From positions 1 through 32,473 of the forward strand of contig CAZCTC010000084.1 of the NCBI GenBank assembly GCA_964501335.1: 32,473 nt of DNA, read 5' to 3'. The stretch's first letter is position 1. Each line of letters starts with the position of its first letter. Positions 15,020-22,921 of this stretch are shown in pieces. The notes below the pieces were generated by a model that was given only the letters and a program-made list of their open reading frames with translations, made no database searches and was not told where the DNA came from. This DNA is from CAZCTC01 sp964501335. Its GTDB lineage: Bacteria; Chloroflexota; Anaerolineae; B4-G1; SLSP01. Made by a program: the position numbers and the translations under genes.

Positions 15020-15451
15020 ATGGACTGTGTTATCGAGTTCAGTCGAGTAAATTGCGCCATCGACATGAACGTAGCCGTCAGTTGTACGGCCGTCGCCATC
15101 GTCCTCATCGTACTTTTCATCACATCCATCGGATATAACGCCATCGTTGCCTGGTTGGAAAAAAAGGGTTACGACGAAGGCTATACCGCCATCCTCGTCG
15201 TCATCGGCGTAGGCTGGACTTTAGCCGGCGCGGCCATCCTGGACTGGAAACATACCCTTCTGATTACCGCTTGCTTCATCAGCTCCGGCACTCCCATGAT
15301 TATCGGCTCCTGGTGGCGACACGTCCAAAAACGGCGCAAAAGCCGCGATGACCTCGCCAAAGTCACTCGGGCATTAGAGGCTCAACTCAATATGCAAAAA
15401 GAAACTCCAAAGGAAGGCGAAGGGTATGACACGGGCGAGGGGCTGGCCTAA
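15020..15451 (+). CDS. Small membrane protein of the element backbone
   Basis: This 143-residue protein has three predicted membrane segments (about 16-37 AVSCTAVAIVLIVLFITSIG, 54-72 TAILVVIGVGWTLAGAAIL, 77-95 TLLITACFISSGTPMIIG). A basic cytoplasmic tail (RHVQKRRKSRDD) and an acidic end follow. The ATG at 15020 is supported by GGGAGGAG 7 bases upstream; a longer frame from 14936 runs through the 14966-14991 inverted repeat and is not credible. It is the first gene of the plus-strand operon and overlaps the next gene. Phage-like small membrane proteins in this position can act in transfer or superinfection control, but I do not recognise the family. Confidence 0.65.
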   Translation: MDCVIEFSRVNCAIDMNVAVSCTAVAIVLIVLFITSIGYNAIVAWLEKKGYDEGYTAILVVIGVGWTLAGAAILDWKHTLLITACFISSGTPMIIGSWWRHVQKRRKSRDDLAKVTRALEAQLNMQKETPKEGEGYDTGEGLA

Positions 15452-15638
15452 TAACGCTCGCGCGGCGCGCGACGGAGCGATCCGAGAAATTCAACAGGTC
15501 GTGCGCCTGCTCATGCCGATGGTCCAGGGCGAGCAATTCGACCGGACTGAAACCTTACGCCGGTTGGCGTTAGCCATGGTCTCGGCGCTTTCCGCCATTC
15601 GGACCCTGGAAAGCGCACCGGAATCCAGCGAAGATTAA
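15426..15638 (+). CDS. Small helical hypothetical protein
   Basis: This is a 70-residue protein rich in Arg and Leu, with two predicted helices (GAIREIQQVVRLLMPMVQ and TLRRLALAMVSALSAIRTL). It overlaps the upstream gene by 26 bases, suggesting translational coupling, and is preceded by AAGGCGAAGG. The family is not recognised. Confidence 0.5.
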   Translation: MTRARGWPNNARAARDGAIREIQQVVRLLMPMVQGEQFDRTETLRRLALAMVSALSAIRTLESAPESSED

Positions 15639-15651
15639 GGAGGTAACGACG

Positions 15652-16029
15652 ATGGGTAGACCAACCGTTCAATGGATCGAAAAATCGGCCTTGCCGCGGG
15701 GCGTTCAGAAAATGCTCCAGCGGTTTGAAACCGCCTTCGGCCTGCATGATCGAGGATACCAGGTCACTTACTACCGCGAGGATACGGTATTCGTGCAGGT
15801 CCAGGGAATCTGCGATGTGTACCGTCTCGCTCGTATGGCACTCCATAGCCCCGACATCAGATTGGAGTTGGAAGCTTCAGCCGTACAATACTGGACCCTC
15901 CGCATGTTTTGCAGTTCCTGGCAAATCGAGCATGAAGTTAACCGCAGCCTGCCACAGATTACCCAGCCATTGCCGCCTGACGATCTGGCCACCCGCGGGC
16001 AATTCGTCCAGGTCCACGACAACGCCTGA
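15652..16029 (+). CDS. Hypothetical protein
   Basis: This 125-residue soluble protein has mixed alpha/beta sequence (RFETAFGLHDRGYQVTYYREDTVFVQV, LARMALHSPDIRLELEASA). AAGGAGG lies 8 bases before the ATG, so expression is likely. It sits 13 bases after the previous stop in the operon. I do not recognise it and see no catalytic motif. Confidence 0.6.
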   Translation: MGRPTVQWIEKSALPRGVQKMLQRFETAFGLHDRGYQVTYYREDTVFVQVQGICDVYRLARMALHSPDIRLELEASAVQYWTLRMFCSSWQIEHEVNRSLPQITQPLPPDDLATRGQFVQVHDNA

Positions 16030-16045
16030 ACCGGAGAATCAACCG

Positions 16046-16474
16046 ATGAACCGAAATTATTGCAAACGTTGCGGAGAATACAGTGCGCTTTTCTGTCATT
16101 GCCGGGAATATCGCTGCACTATGGAAGAGCCGCCCTGCCATTGGGATACCGCCAAAGTCATCTACGCCACATCCCCGGACAAAGCCGCCAAGAGCTATGT
16201 AAAGCAAGAATTTGAGACCGGAGATGGCGAAGTCACCGTTTACGTCCACGATCCAGCGACTCAGTTGAACCAGGCTTTTCGAGTCACCTTTGAACATGCC
16301 TTTTCTGCCTACGCCGAAGAAACCACGCTCCCGGTTGAATTAGCCGAAACCTGCCCAGACTGCGGCGCTCCGTTGAAACACCATCGATGCCCAACTGCCA
16401 CCTGCGCCCGATTTGGGCAGAATCCCTATCAGGTATTGCCGATCATCACTTCGCGCCAGGAAGGACTCTGGTAA
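16046..16474 (+). CDS. Double zinc-ribbon hypothetical protein
   Basis: This 142-residue protein has an N-terminal Cys cluster (YCKRCGEYSALFCHC) and a C-terminal one (CPDCGAPLKHHRCPTATC), with a beta-rich centre (EVTVYVHDPATQLNQAFRVTF) between. The paired CxxC motifs suggest two small zinc ribbons, hence nucleic-acid or protein binding. The ATG at 16046 keeps the gene clear of its neighbour; a longer frame from 15725 overlaps the previous gene out of frame and is rejected. Confidence 0.6.
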   Translation: MNRNYCKRCGEYSALFCHCREYRCTMEEPPCHWDTAKVIYATSPDKAAKSYVKQEFETGDGEVTVYVHDPATQLNQAFRVTFEHAFSAYAEETTLPVELAETCPDCGAPLKHHRCPTATCARFGQNPYQVLPIITSRQEGLW

Positions 16475-16487
16475 ATGGAGGATTCCC

Positions 16488-16910
16488 ATGACTAAGATCG
16501 CTTTAGTAGGATTTGGCACCAAACAACGCAATGAATCCGCTCCGGCTCGGGACATGTATCTCAGTTCTCTTTTTCAAGCCGCCCGAGATTATGCCGATAC
16601 CCAGGCCGATCATTGGTACGTCCTTTCGGCTCGTTATGGTCTGGTTCTCCCCAATCGAATCATCGAACCAGACCCTGTAAACCTGGCTGAAAAGCCGCAT
16701 CGGGAACGTTCGATGTGGGCCAGCGGAGTAATGCGGCAACTGGAAAGCCTGAAAGTGATCCAAAAACCTACAGTTTGGATCTTACTGGCTAACCAGTTAT
16801 ACACCAACGCCCTGATTCCTTATCTGGAACTGACCGGTGCCATCGAACAACCCCTGGCTGGAATGAAAATGGGGCATTGCATCACCTGGCTCAAATCCCA
16901 TACCGCTTAA
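16488..16910 (+). CDS. DUF6884-like protein
   Basis: This 140-residue protein shows the family pattern: IALVGFGTKQ at the N-terminus, ESAPARDMYLSSLFQAARDYAD, WYVLSARYGLVLPN, and a late IPYLELTGAIEQPLAGMKMGHCITWL. Such proteins are common in phages, plasmids and integrative elements; their activity is not established, and a nucleotide- or base-modifying Rossmann-like role is only a guess. TGGAGG sits 8 bases before the ATG. It is followed directly by the SSB gene. Confidence 0.7.
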   Translation: MTKIALVGFGTKQRNESAPARDMYLSSLFQAARDYADTQADHWYVLSARYGLVLPNRIIEPDPVNLAEKPHRERSMWASGVMRQLESLKVIQKPTVWILLANQLYTNALIPYLELTGAIEQPLAGMKMGHCITWLKSHTA

Positions 16911-16931
16911 ATTCACAAGGAGGAGAAGTTT

Positions 16932-17354
16932 ATGTACCACAAAGTCATCATTGTCGGCAACTTAGGGCGGGATCCGGAAATGCGTTACACGCCCGATGGC
17001 GCCCCTGTGACCACCTTCAGCGTGGCCACCAATCGCAAATGGAACAACCCCGACGGTTCCCAGGGCGAAGAAACTATCTGGTTTCGCGTGACCTGCTGGC
17101 GCCGGCAGGCCGAGATCGCCAATCAATACCTGAAAAAGGGCAGCAAGGTCCTGGTGGAAGGCCGCCTGCAACCGGACAAAGAGACTGGCGGGCCGCGAGT
17201 CTGGACCGGTCAGGACGGCAAGCCGCGGGCCTCCTTTGAATTGACCGCCGAAAACCTCCGGCTCCTCAGCGGACACAATGGCGGAGCTGAGAGCGGTCAT
17301 GCTGGCAATGAAGACGCCGGCGCGATTCCCGACGAAGACAAGATTCCGTTCTAA
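16932..17354 (+). CDS. ssb: Single-stranded DNA-binding protein
   Basis: This 140-residue SSB has the canonical OB-fold order: MYHKVIIVGNLGRDPEMRYTPDG, VTTFSVATNRKW, ETIWFRVTCWRRQAEIANQYLKKGSKVLVEGRL, FELTAENLRLL. It ends in EDKIPF, close to the conserved acidic (D)DDIPF tip that recruits replication and repair partners. It coats ssDNA as a tetramer in the cytoplasm. AAGGAGGAG precedes the ATG by 7 bases. A second, divergent SSB-like gene lies at 23338. Its position next to FtsK-like and replication genes fits an element that handles its own replication fork or strand transfer. Confidence 0.96.
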   Translation: MYHKVIIVGNLGRDPEMRYTPDGAPVTTFSVATNRKWNNPDGSQGEETIWFRVTCWRRQAEIANQYLKKGSKVLVEGRLQPDKETGGPRVWTGQDGKPRASFELTAENLRLLSGHNGGAESGHAGNEDAGAIPDEDKIPF

Positions 17355-17434
17355 GCCTGCCCGCTCTTTTCCTGCCCTCCGCCATCCGCAGAGGGTAGGG
17401 CAAGGTCGAGCAGTTCAATCAGTGAGAGGTGCAC

Positions 17435-18091
17435 ATGAACCGATCCAAAAATAAGCAGGTGCTGAGCCGGACCCGGCAGATAGGGACCCAGGCGCACAGC
17501 GGCCGGATTCCGGCCCTACTGGAGCTGGCTTTCTCAGAACGCCTGTGGACGCAATTAACGGAAACCCTCGGAGATCCCACCGCCGCCGAAGTCCGGGTCC
17601 TGGACCTGGTGCAGCATTCGATCCGCCCGCCGCGCTCCGCCGGCCTGACCTTGTACACCTCCGAAGCTGAAGCCGGCACCTGGATGAAAGCCCTGCACCC
17701 TTACCGCGCCGGTGCCCGGCCGGCTTGGCGCGCCGCCATCTTTGACCTGCGCCCCGGCATTGACAGCGCTGATCTGCACCGTTATCCCTACATCGCTCTG
17801 ACCGCAGAGGAAAAGGTCGCTCCCCGCTTCGCTCGCCTGCTGCCCGCTGTGATCGCCGCCCTGCGCGGCTGGAGTGCGCAGATCATTGTGATCGTCGATG
17901 ACTCGATGCCGGAGCCCGAAGCTCTGTGGGAAGAACTCACCGAACCCGTCACGCTGACCTCGCCCCGCTGGAACCGGGTCCTGCACTGGCAACCAGCCCC
18001 TCGCCGCACCAAAGTCGTGCGCCGGCACAAAGTTCCCATGCCGCTGCCGGAGCCGGAACTCTTGCCTTTGCTCATCGCCGAACCGGTGTAA
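17435..18091 (+). CDS. Hypothetical protein
   Basis: This 218-residue soluble protein has a basic N-terminus, a central segment (WRAAIFDLRPGID, YPYIALTAEEKVAPRFARLLPAVIAAL) and a strand-acidic motif IIVIVDDSMPEPEALWEEL that could be part of a Rossmann-like or P-loop-derived core. The C-terminus is Pro/Arg/Leu-rich. The ATG at 17435 is preferred over the GTG at 17429, with GAGAGG 5 bases upstream. It precedes two membrane-protein genes and the FtsK-like gene; no family is recognised. Confidence 0.6.
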   Translation: MNRSKNKQVLSRTRQIGTQAHSGRIPALLELAFSERLWTQLTETLGDPTAAEVRVLDLVQHSIRPPRSAGLTLYTSEAEAGTWMKALHPYRAGARPAWRAAIFDLRPGIDSADLHRYPYIALTAEEKVAPRFARLLPAVIAALRGWSAQIIVIVDDSMPEPEALWEELTEPVTLTSPRWNRVLHWQPAPRRTKVVRRHKVPMPLPEPELLPLLIAEPV

Positions 18092-18095
18092 TGCC

Positions 18096-18578
18096 ATGGA
18101 CGCCACGACGATCGGCATTGCGGTAGCAATCATGGCAGGAATACTCCTGGCTTTAGTCCTTGGCCGGGCCGTACTCCAAACCCTGCGAAACGCGGCCTGG
18201 ATCATCGGCGCGCTGCTGAGCCTGGCCGTGATCCTGGTACTGGCTGTCTCGGTCTTCCAGGCTCAGACCACCGCCCTGATCGCCGTCACGTCCCAAACCC
18301 TCAGCATCGCCGTCATCGGCCTGCTGACGCTGCTCCTGCTGGGCGCGAGTGGAGCGCTCTTATACCTGATTTTCCGGCAACAGAATCAATCCGAGACCAA
18401 CCCCGATCTACAATTGGCCCGCCTCCTGGCCGCCAACCTGACCCTGCTGACCGAACTGACGCTGAAAAACCGCCGGCCGGCCTTGCCCGATCCTGACGAC
18501 GACACTGCCCTCAGCTACGACTACGAAGACGACGCGGATACCGAACTGCCAACCTTACCGCAAGGTTGGGGGTGGTAA
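18096..18578 (+). CDS. Three-pass small membrane protein
   Basis: This 160-residue protein has three strong hydrophobic segments (about 6-25, 34-54 and 66-91: IAVAIMAGILLALVLG, AAWIIGALLSLAVILVLAVS, LSIAVIGLLTLLLLGASGAL). A cytoplasmic tail with an acidic stretch (PDPDDDTALSYDYEDDADTE) follows. It lies 4 bases after the previous stop and directly abuts the next gene. It could be an accessory of the FtsK-like translocase two genes downstream, by position only. Confidence 0.6.
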   Translation: MDATTIGIAVAIMAGILLALVLGRAVLQTLRNAAWIIGALLSLAVILVLAVSVFQAQTTALIAVTSQTLSIAVIGLLTLLLLGASGALLYLIFRQQNQSETNPDLQLARLLAANLTLLTELTLKNRRPALPDPDDDTALSYDYEDDADTELPTLPQGWGW

Positions 18579-19670
18579 ATGGATCTCCCGCGCTGGCTGC
18601 CCTGGCTCGCCTTCGGTGGACTCCTGGTCCTGACGATGGTCTGCAACGGCACGACCCCGACGGCGACTCAGGCCACGCCGCCGCCCATCACCTCCGCCGC
18701 CTTGCAACCCACGCTGGAACAGGCTCAGGTGGAAGTCTACCTGGAGACGATCCGCACGGAACGCCAGCAGCGCGAACTCCAGCTTACCCTGGAATCGCTC
18801 TATGCTCAACAGACCGCCACCGCCGCCGCCCGGCAGGCCCTGGCTAACGAGGAATCCACCCGTCAGTCCCGCGAATCCACGGCCACCGCCGAATCCCGCC
18901 AGGCTACCGCGACCGCTGCCGCCTGGCGCACCACCGTCGAAGCGGCCCAGGCCTACGCCACCGCCACCGCCGAAGCCCACCACGCGACAGCCACCGCCAA
19001 TGCGATGCTCTTTGCTCAGGCCGGCACCGCCACGGCCGCCGCGTGGTCCGTCAATGCTACCGCTACCGCTGACTCCCTGCGCTCCCTGGCCACGGTCCAG
19101 GCTGCTGACGCCGAACGGGCCCGGTTGGCGGCCGAGCGCGAGCGCATGGTCTATCCCCTGCAAGCCTATGGTCCCTGGATTCTGGGTGGAACCTTATTTC
19201 TGACTTTGCTCTGGGTGGGAGTCTGGCTGGTCCGCCAACTGGGCCCCCGGCTCAGCGCCGTCTCCCGCGATGCCCGGGGCGACGCCAAGATCCTGATCTT
19301 CACCGACGACCAGGGCCGCAAGATCATCCTGGATCCCGATCGCTCGCTGGGACCCGCAACCACGGTCATCGACGGTCAGGTCACGCAGCCGGCCCTCGCT
19401 CCCCTCGAATACCAGGAACGGGTTACAGCGCGGGATCAGGCCGTGGATCTGGCCCATCGGGGATTGCCGGGCAATACACCAACTCGCCGACGGGCGCCTA
19501 CGCCCCAACAAGCTGCCCAACTAATGGCACCGCCCGCTCCGGTGCAGGCCCTGCCCGGCGGCAAGGTCCGCATCATCCCGCCGCAGGAAGCCCGGGCCTG
19601 GCTCGATGAGGTTACCCAGCAGGCCTTGAAAAATGTGATCGAAGGCGAAATCGTGGAGGATGAGGAATGA
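18579..19670 (+). CDS. Membrane protein with long Ala/Thr-rich coiled-coil ectodomain
   Basis: This is a 363-residue protein. An N-terminal hydrophobic anchor (about 8-21) and a second membrane segment (about 197-218, ILGGTLFLTLLWVGVWLVRQL) bracket an extended helical region rich in ATATAEA-type repeats (about 70-185), which should lie outside the membrane. The lipobox-like TMVC lacks a small residue before Cys, so lipid modification is doubtful. The C-terminal part is cytoplasmic and includes KILIFTDDQGRKIILDP. Its stop overlaps the FtsK-like start by 4 bases, so the two are probably translationally coupled and may act together. Coiled-coil Ala/Thr proteins of this look are common in Anaerolineae. 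Confidence 0.65.
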   Translation: MDLPRWLPWLAFGGLLVLTMVCNGTTPTATQATPPPITSAALQPTLEQAQVEVYLETIRTERQQRELQLTLESLYAQQTATAAARQALANEESTRQSRESTATAESRQATATAAAWRTTVEAAQAYATATAEAHHATATANAMLFAQAGTATAAAWSVNATATADSLRSLATVQAADAERARLAAERERMVYPLQAYGPWILGGTLFLTLLWVGVWLVRQLGPRLSAVSRDARGDAKILIFTDDQGRKIILDPDRSLGPATTVIDGQVTQPALAPLEYQERVTARDQAVDLAHRGLPGNTPTRRRAPTPQQAAQLMAPPAPVQALPGGKVRIIPPQEARAWLDEVTQQALKNVIEGEIVEDEE

Positions 19671-21061
19671 ACCGCGAATTGCTCCCGGCCCTGATCCAAC
19701 CGCCGCAGGAACTGGCGCTACATATCCCTAAGGCTCGCCTCTTTGAAGCCGAGGAAATCTCCCGCCATATTATCAACACGTTGGAGAAGCGCGGGCTGGA
19801 ACCCGCTTTCTCCGACTGGCTCATCACCTGGGATCGGGGCCTGGTCTGGCTCTTCGGCCTGCTCGATGTCGCCCGCCTGGAGAAACTCGAAGCCTACAGC
19901 ACTGATGAATTGCTCCATCATCTCGCCACCGCCATCGGCGGCCGCTCCATCTTTGTGAGCAACCATTCCGGCCTGCGCTATGCAGTCTTACTTTCGCCCA
20001 TGCCCAAGCTGCCAGCTAAAGCCGCCTTCCCCGGCTTTCAACGGGGAACCGTTTTATTGGGCCGGCGCTACACCGGCGAAGAGCTGGCGGTCCCCTGGGA
20101 ACGGCTGGGCCATCTCCTGATCGCCGGGATGACCGGCTCCGGCAAGTCGATGTTCCTGCGGCTGCTGGGCTATCAGGCCATCCTCGAAGGCTGCGCCCTG
20201 CTCCTTTGTGATATGGACGGCGCCACTTTCCCAATGCTGGAACAGCACCCCGCCTTGATCGCCCCCATTGCGCATACCCCGGAAGAAGCGCTGGCCCTCG
20301 TGGATCGGGCCATCGGGGAATGCAACGCCCGCGCCGTGCTCTACCGCGAGCTGCCCGGCTACCCCGAAAAGCTGGAAGAATACAACGCCCTGGCCGTCGC
20401 TGCCGGCCTCGCGCCGCTGCCCCGCTGGCTGGTCATCCTGGACGAATTCAGCGCCACCGTCATGGCCGCCGGCGGCGCGCAGGGACTCCTGGCCCGCTCC
20501 ACTGCCGAACTGGGCTGGCGCGGGCGGAAGTTTGGGATCACCCTGATTTTTGCGGCGCAGGATTTCAGCAAAGGCGTCGTGGGTCGGGTCCGGGATCAGG
20601 TCGGCGCCGTCTTCGGTTTCCGGGTGCGCAGCTCGGAAATTGCCGATGCCATCGGTATCCCGCAGGCCTCCCGCATTCCCGCCAGCCGACCCGGCCTCGC
20701 CATCACCGACCGCTGGGGGCCGGTGCAAACCTTCTGGCTGGACAAGCAACTGCTGGTGGCGCTGGCTGGGGAAAACGCAGCCTCAGAATCGCCGTTGACC
20801 GACTCCGAGATGGCGCTGGTGCGTTGGGCCCTGGCTGAACGCAATGGCTATCTGACATTGGCGGAGATTCAGGATCGTCTCGGTATCGGTCAACGACCGG
20901 CCCGACGCCTGGCTGAGGAATGGGGTTTGCGTGGGTGGTTACAAAAGGACCCCGGAGCCGCCAATGCTCGAAAAATCACTGAGGTTTTAGCGGCTCTGGC
21001 TGACAAAGCGACAAACCTGACAAACCCCGACAAACCGGCGGGAGAATTGACAAACCGCTGA
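19667..21061 (+). CDS. FtsK/SpoIIIE-like (TraB-type) DNA translocase
   Basis: This 464-residue protein has an N-terminal alpha/beta region, then VPWERLGHLLIAGMTGSGKSMFL with the Walker A motif at about 153-160, DMDGATFPML, WLVILDEFSA (Walker B), and LIFAAQDFSKGVV as a sensor segment. This set is typical of FtsK/SpoIIIE double-stranded DNA pumps. After residue 370 comes a winged-helix-like domain (DSEMALVRWALAERNGYLTLAEIQDRLGIGQRPARRLAEEWG), positioned like the gamma domain that reads 8-bp sites in FtsK and TraB. No membrane segment is present in the protein itself; the coupled upstream gene could supply it. Its last codons encode the start of an 8-bp repeat array. Confidence 0.88.
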   Translation: MNRELLPALIQPPQELALHIPKARLFEAEEISRHIINTLEKRGLEPAFSDWLITWDRGLVWLFGLLDVARLEKLEAYSTDELLHHLATAIGGRSIFVSNHSGLRYAVLLSPMPKLPAKAAFPGFQRGTVLLGRRYTGEELAVPWERLGHLLIAGMTGSGKSMFLRLLGYQAILEGCALLLCDMDGATFPMLEQHPALIAPIAHTPEEALALVDRAIGECNARAVLYRELPGYPEKLEEYNALAVAAGLAPLPRWLVILDEFSATVMAAGGAQGLLARSTAELGWRGRKFGITLIFAAQDFSKGVVGRVRDQVGAVFGFRVRSSEIADAIGIPQASRIPASRPGLAITDRWGPVQTFWLDKQLLVALAGENAASESPLTDSEMALVRWALAERNGYLTLAEIQDRLGIGQRPARRLAEEWGLRGWLQKDPGAANARKITEVLAALADKATNLTNPDKPAGELTNR

Positions 21062-21148
21062 CAAACCGCCCAAAGAGCGAAAAACAGCCTGACAAACCGA
21101 CAAGCCCGGCGACAAACCTGACAAACCGGGTGACAAACCCGACAAACT
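21002..21148 (+). repeat. Array of 12 GACAAACC-type 8-bp repeats
   Basis: Copies begin at 21002, 21010, 21019, 21029, 21049, 21060, 21091, 21099, 21111, 21120, 21132 and 21141. Most read GACAAACC; the first (GACAAAGC), eighth (GACAAGCC) and last (GACAAACT) each differ at one base. All face the same way, and most start 8-12 bp apart, about one helical turn. The first half lies in the end of the FtsK-like gene and the rest in the gap before the ParM-like gene. The position fits either a parC centromere or a clt-like translocase loading site. Confidence 0.85.
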
Positions 21149-21164
21149 GAAAAGGAGCGGAGAA

Positions 21165-22214
21165 ATGGCGACAGCGACGATGTTACGAATTGGCGTAGAC
21201 CCCGGCTTCGGGGGGATCAAAATGGCGGCGATCGAAAGCGCCGGCCAACAGAAAAGCGTCCATGTCCCCTCCGTCGTGGGGATCGGCGATACCGATCTGG
21301 GACTGCTCTCGCTGAACGGCGCCTCCCGTCGCAAGCGCGAGCTGCCCATCACTGTAGCCTGGGACGGCGTCTCTTACCTGGTCGGCGATCACGTCGGCGA
21401 CTATGCCCGCGTCGTCGAACGGATGGACTTCAACCGGCTGCGGGACGGCTTTGAGCTACGGGCGCTGCTCTACGCCGCCCTGGGCAAGCTACTGGAAGGT
21501 GGCGACCATCGCGCCGCTCTCATGGTCGGACTCCCGGTGGAAGTCATGGCGAACAAGGAACTGGCCAAGGAGACCCGCACTGCGTTGCGTGGTTGGCTGG
21601 TCGGCGCTCATGTTTTCCGGGTGGACGGCATCGAAACCCGGCTCCAGGTCGAACAGCTCCAGGTCCTGGCCCAACCCGCCGGCGCTTACTTCGCCTGGGG
21701 CTTCGACAACCACGGCCGGCCTACGCGGTCCGCTGAGGATCTCCAGGACCCGGCCGCCATCTGCGACATCGGCTTCAACACGCTGGATCTCTTCGCGGTG
21801 GAAGACGGCCAGGTCAAGGCCAAGTTCACCGGCGGCGATGTCGTGGGGATGCGCCGGGCGGCCGATACCCTGGCCCGCATGGTCAAAAAGCAATATGGGG
21901 TGGCGCTCTCGCTCCATGAAGCCGACGCTCTGCTCCGCCAGACCAAACCCCTCCTGGCCACGGCCGACGGACGCAAGGACTTAAGCGAAGCCGCCGACGC
22001 CGCGCTGAACTCGACCACCGGTGAGATCCTGGCCTTCCTCTCCAACCGCTGGGGCAACGGTCGGCAGTTCCGCCGGTTGATCTTCACCGGCGGCGGAGCC
22101 GAAGCCATCCACGCGGCCCTGGTCCGCGAGTATCCCCACGGCGTCATCCTGGAAAATCCGGTCCAGGCCAACGCTTTAGGCCTCGCCCGGGCGGCGATGG
22201 GGCTCTTCAAGTAA
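21165..22214 (+). CDS. parM: ParM/StbA-like actin-family segregation ATPase
   Basis: This 349-residue protein carries the actin-fold signatures: phosphate-1 IGVDPGFGGIK (residues about 8-18), GLPVEVM, phosphate-2 ICDIGFNTLDLFAVEDG, and the adenosine motif RLIFTGGGAEAIHAAL near the C-terminus, followed by the terminal helix QANALGLARAAMG. It should polymerise with ATP into filaments that push plasmid copies apart. AAGGAGCGG is just upstream of the ATG. A repeat array precedes it and a ParR-like DNA-binding protein gene follows, reproducing the parC-parM-parR order of type II partition loci. The gene symbol is by family, not orthology. Confidence 0.85.
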   Translation: MATATMLRIGVDPGFGGIKMAAIESAGQQKSVHVPSVVGIGDTDLGLLSLNGASRRKRELPITVAWDGVSYLVGDHVGDYARVVERMDFNRLRDGFELRALLYAALGKLLEGGDHRAALMVGLPVEVMANKELAKETRTALRGWLVGAHVFRVDGIETRLQVEQLQVLAQPAGAYFAWGFDNHGRPTRSAEDLQDPAAICDIGFNTLDLFAVEDGQVKAKFTGGDVVGMRRAADTLARMVKKQYGVALSLHEADALLRQTKPLLATADGRKDLSEAADAALNSTTGEILAFLSNRWGNGRQFRRLIFTGGGAEAIHAALVREYPHGVILENPVQANALGLARAAMGLFK

Positions 22215-22236
22215 GTACCGGGAAGTGCCGGTACTT
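22213..22236. repeat. 9-bp inverted repeat between parM-like and parR-like genes
   Basis: AAGTACCGG and CCGGTACTT flank a 6-base spacer, overlapping the parM-like stop codon. Further CCGGGA copies follow at 22238 and 22248. It could be an operator or an RNA stem tuning the parM:parR ratio. Confidence 0.45.
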
Positions 22237-22280
22237 TCCGGGACATACCGGGACTCGAAAAAAACAAAGGAAATAGCATC

Positions 22281-22703
22281 ATGGGGCGACGCAAAGACGA
22301 TGTACGGCTGGATCTCTGTTTCAATCGGGAGACCGACGGCGACCTGATCGCCTGGCTGGCCTCCCTGAACGGGCAACCCTACGGCCACAAGCAGCAGACG
22401 GTCAAAGCGATGTTACGCCGGGCCTTGAGCCTGGAGGTCGCCTCGACCGTTTCCCCGGCAAACCCGCCCACGGGGGAACTGAAGGAAATCCAGACCCATA
22501 TCGAGGCAATCCACCAACGGTTGAAGCAAAGCCCGGCCCTGGATCTGGGCGAAATCCGCGCTGTAGTGGAAGCCGCAGTAGCCTCCAGCCTGGCAAAGCA
22601 AGGGGGTGCCTTCATCCCGTCAAACGCAGCCACGTCCCCAGAAGAACCTTCGCTGCTGGCCAGCATGGTTTCCGGATTGATGCTGGAAGAAGACGAAGCC
22701 TGA
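22281..22703 (+). CDS. ParR-like ribbon-helix-helix partition adaptor
   Basis: This 140-residue protein starts with a ribbon-helix-helix-like segment: a short strand (DVRLDLCFN), then helix-turn-helix-like DGDLIAWLASLNG and HKQQTVKAMLRRAL. A long acidic, helical C-terminus (KEIQTHIEAIHQRLKQ, EIRAVVEAAVASSLAKQG, LLASMVSGLMLEEDEA) follows. In ParR proteins the N-terminal RHH dimer binds centromere repeats and the C-terminal tail contacts ParM. The gene lies 66 bases after parM-like, with AAAGGAAATAGC upstream. Primary sequence similarity in this family is low, so the call rests on fold pattern and position. Confidence 0.65.
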   Translation: MGRRKDDVRLDLCFNRETDGDLIAWLASLNGQPYGHKQQTVKAMLRRALSLEVASTVSPANPPTGELKEIQTHIEAIHQRLKQSPALDLGEIRAVVEAAVASSLAKQGGAFIPSNAATSPEEPSLLASMVSGLMLEEDEA

Positions 22704-22772
22704 AAAGCCGTCCCGTTTCCCAAAATCACGCAATAAAAGGATCGACAAAAACACCATTCATATCCATTCACT

Positions 22773-22801
22773 TTGACCAGGTTCACCGGGTATAGGATAA
22801 C
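22773..22801 (+). promoter_or_regulatory. Possible promoter for the second half of the backbone
   Basis: TTGACC is followed 17 bases later by GATAAC. The -35 box overlaps the left arm of an inverted repeat, so a binding protein could repress it. Confidence 0.35.
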
Positions 22802-22872
22802 TAGGCTCTTTTGGCGGTGATACCTGGGGAACCTGGTGAACCTGGGCAAATTTTTTACCCATAGTCACCGCC
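22777..22872. repeat. Interleaved inverted repeats plus three 9-bp tandem repeats
   Basis: CCAGGTTCACC (22777-22787) is the exact complement of GGTGAACCTGG (22835-22845), and GGCGGTGA (22813-22820) of TCACCGCC (22865-22872). The arms alternate, so as RNA they would form a pseudoknot. ACCTGGGGA, ACCTGGTGA and ACCTGGGCA follow one another from 22822. It is a regulatory or protein-binding site of unknown partner. Confidence 0.55.
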
Positions 22873-22921
22873 GCACCTTAACAATTTAATGACCGATATT
22901 TTCCGAGGAGGGCGCACACCC

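Noticed and set aside
21002..21148. CRISPR array interpretation of the repeats
   Set aside because: The units are 8 bp with no unique spacers of constant length, and no cas genes are present.
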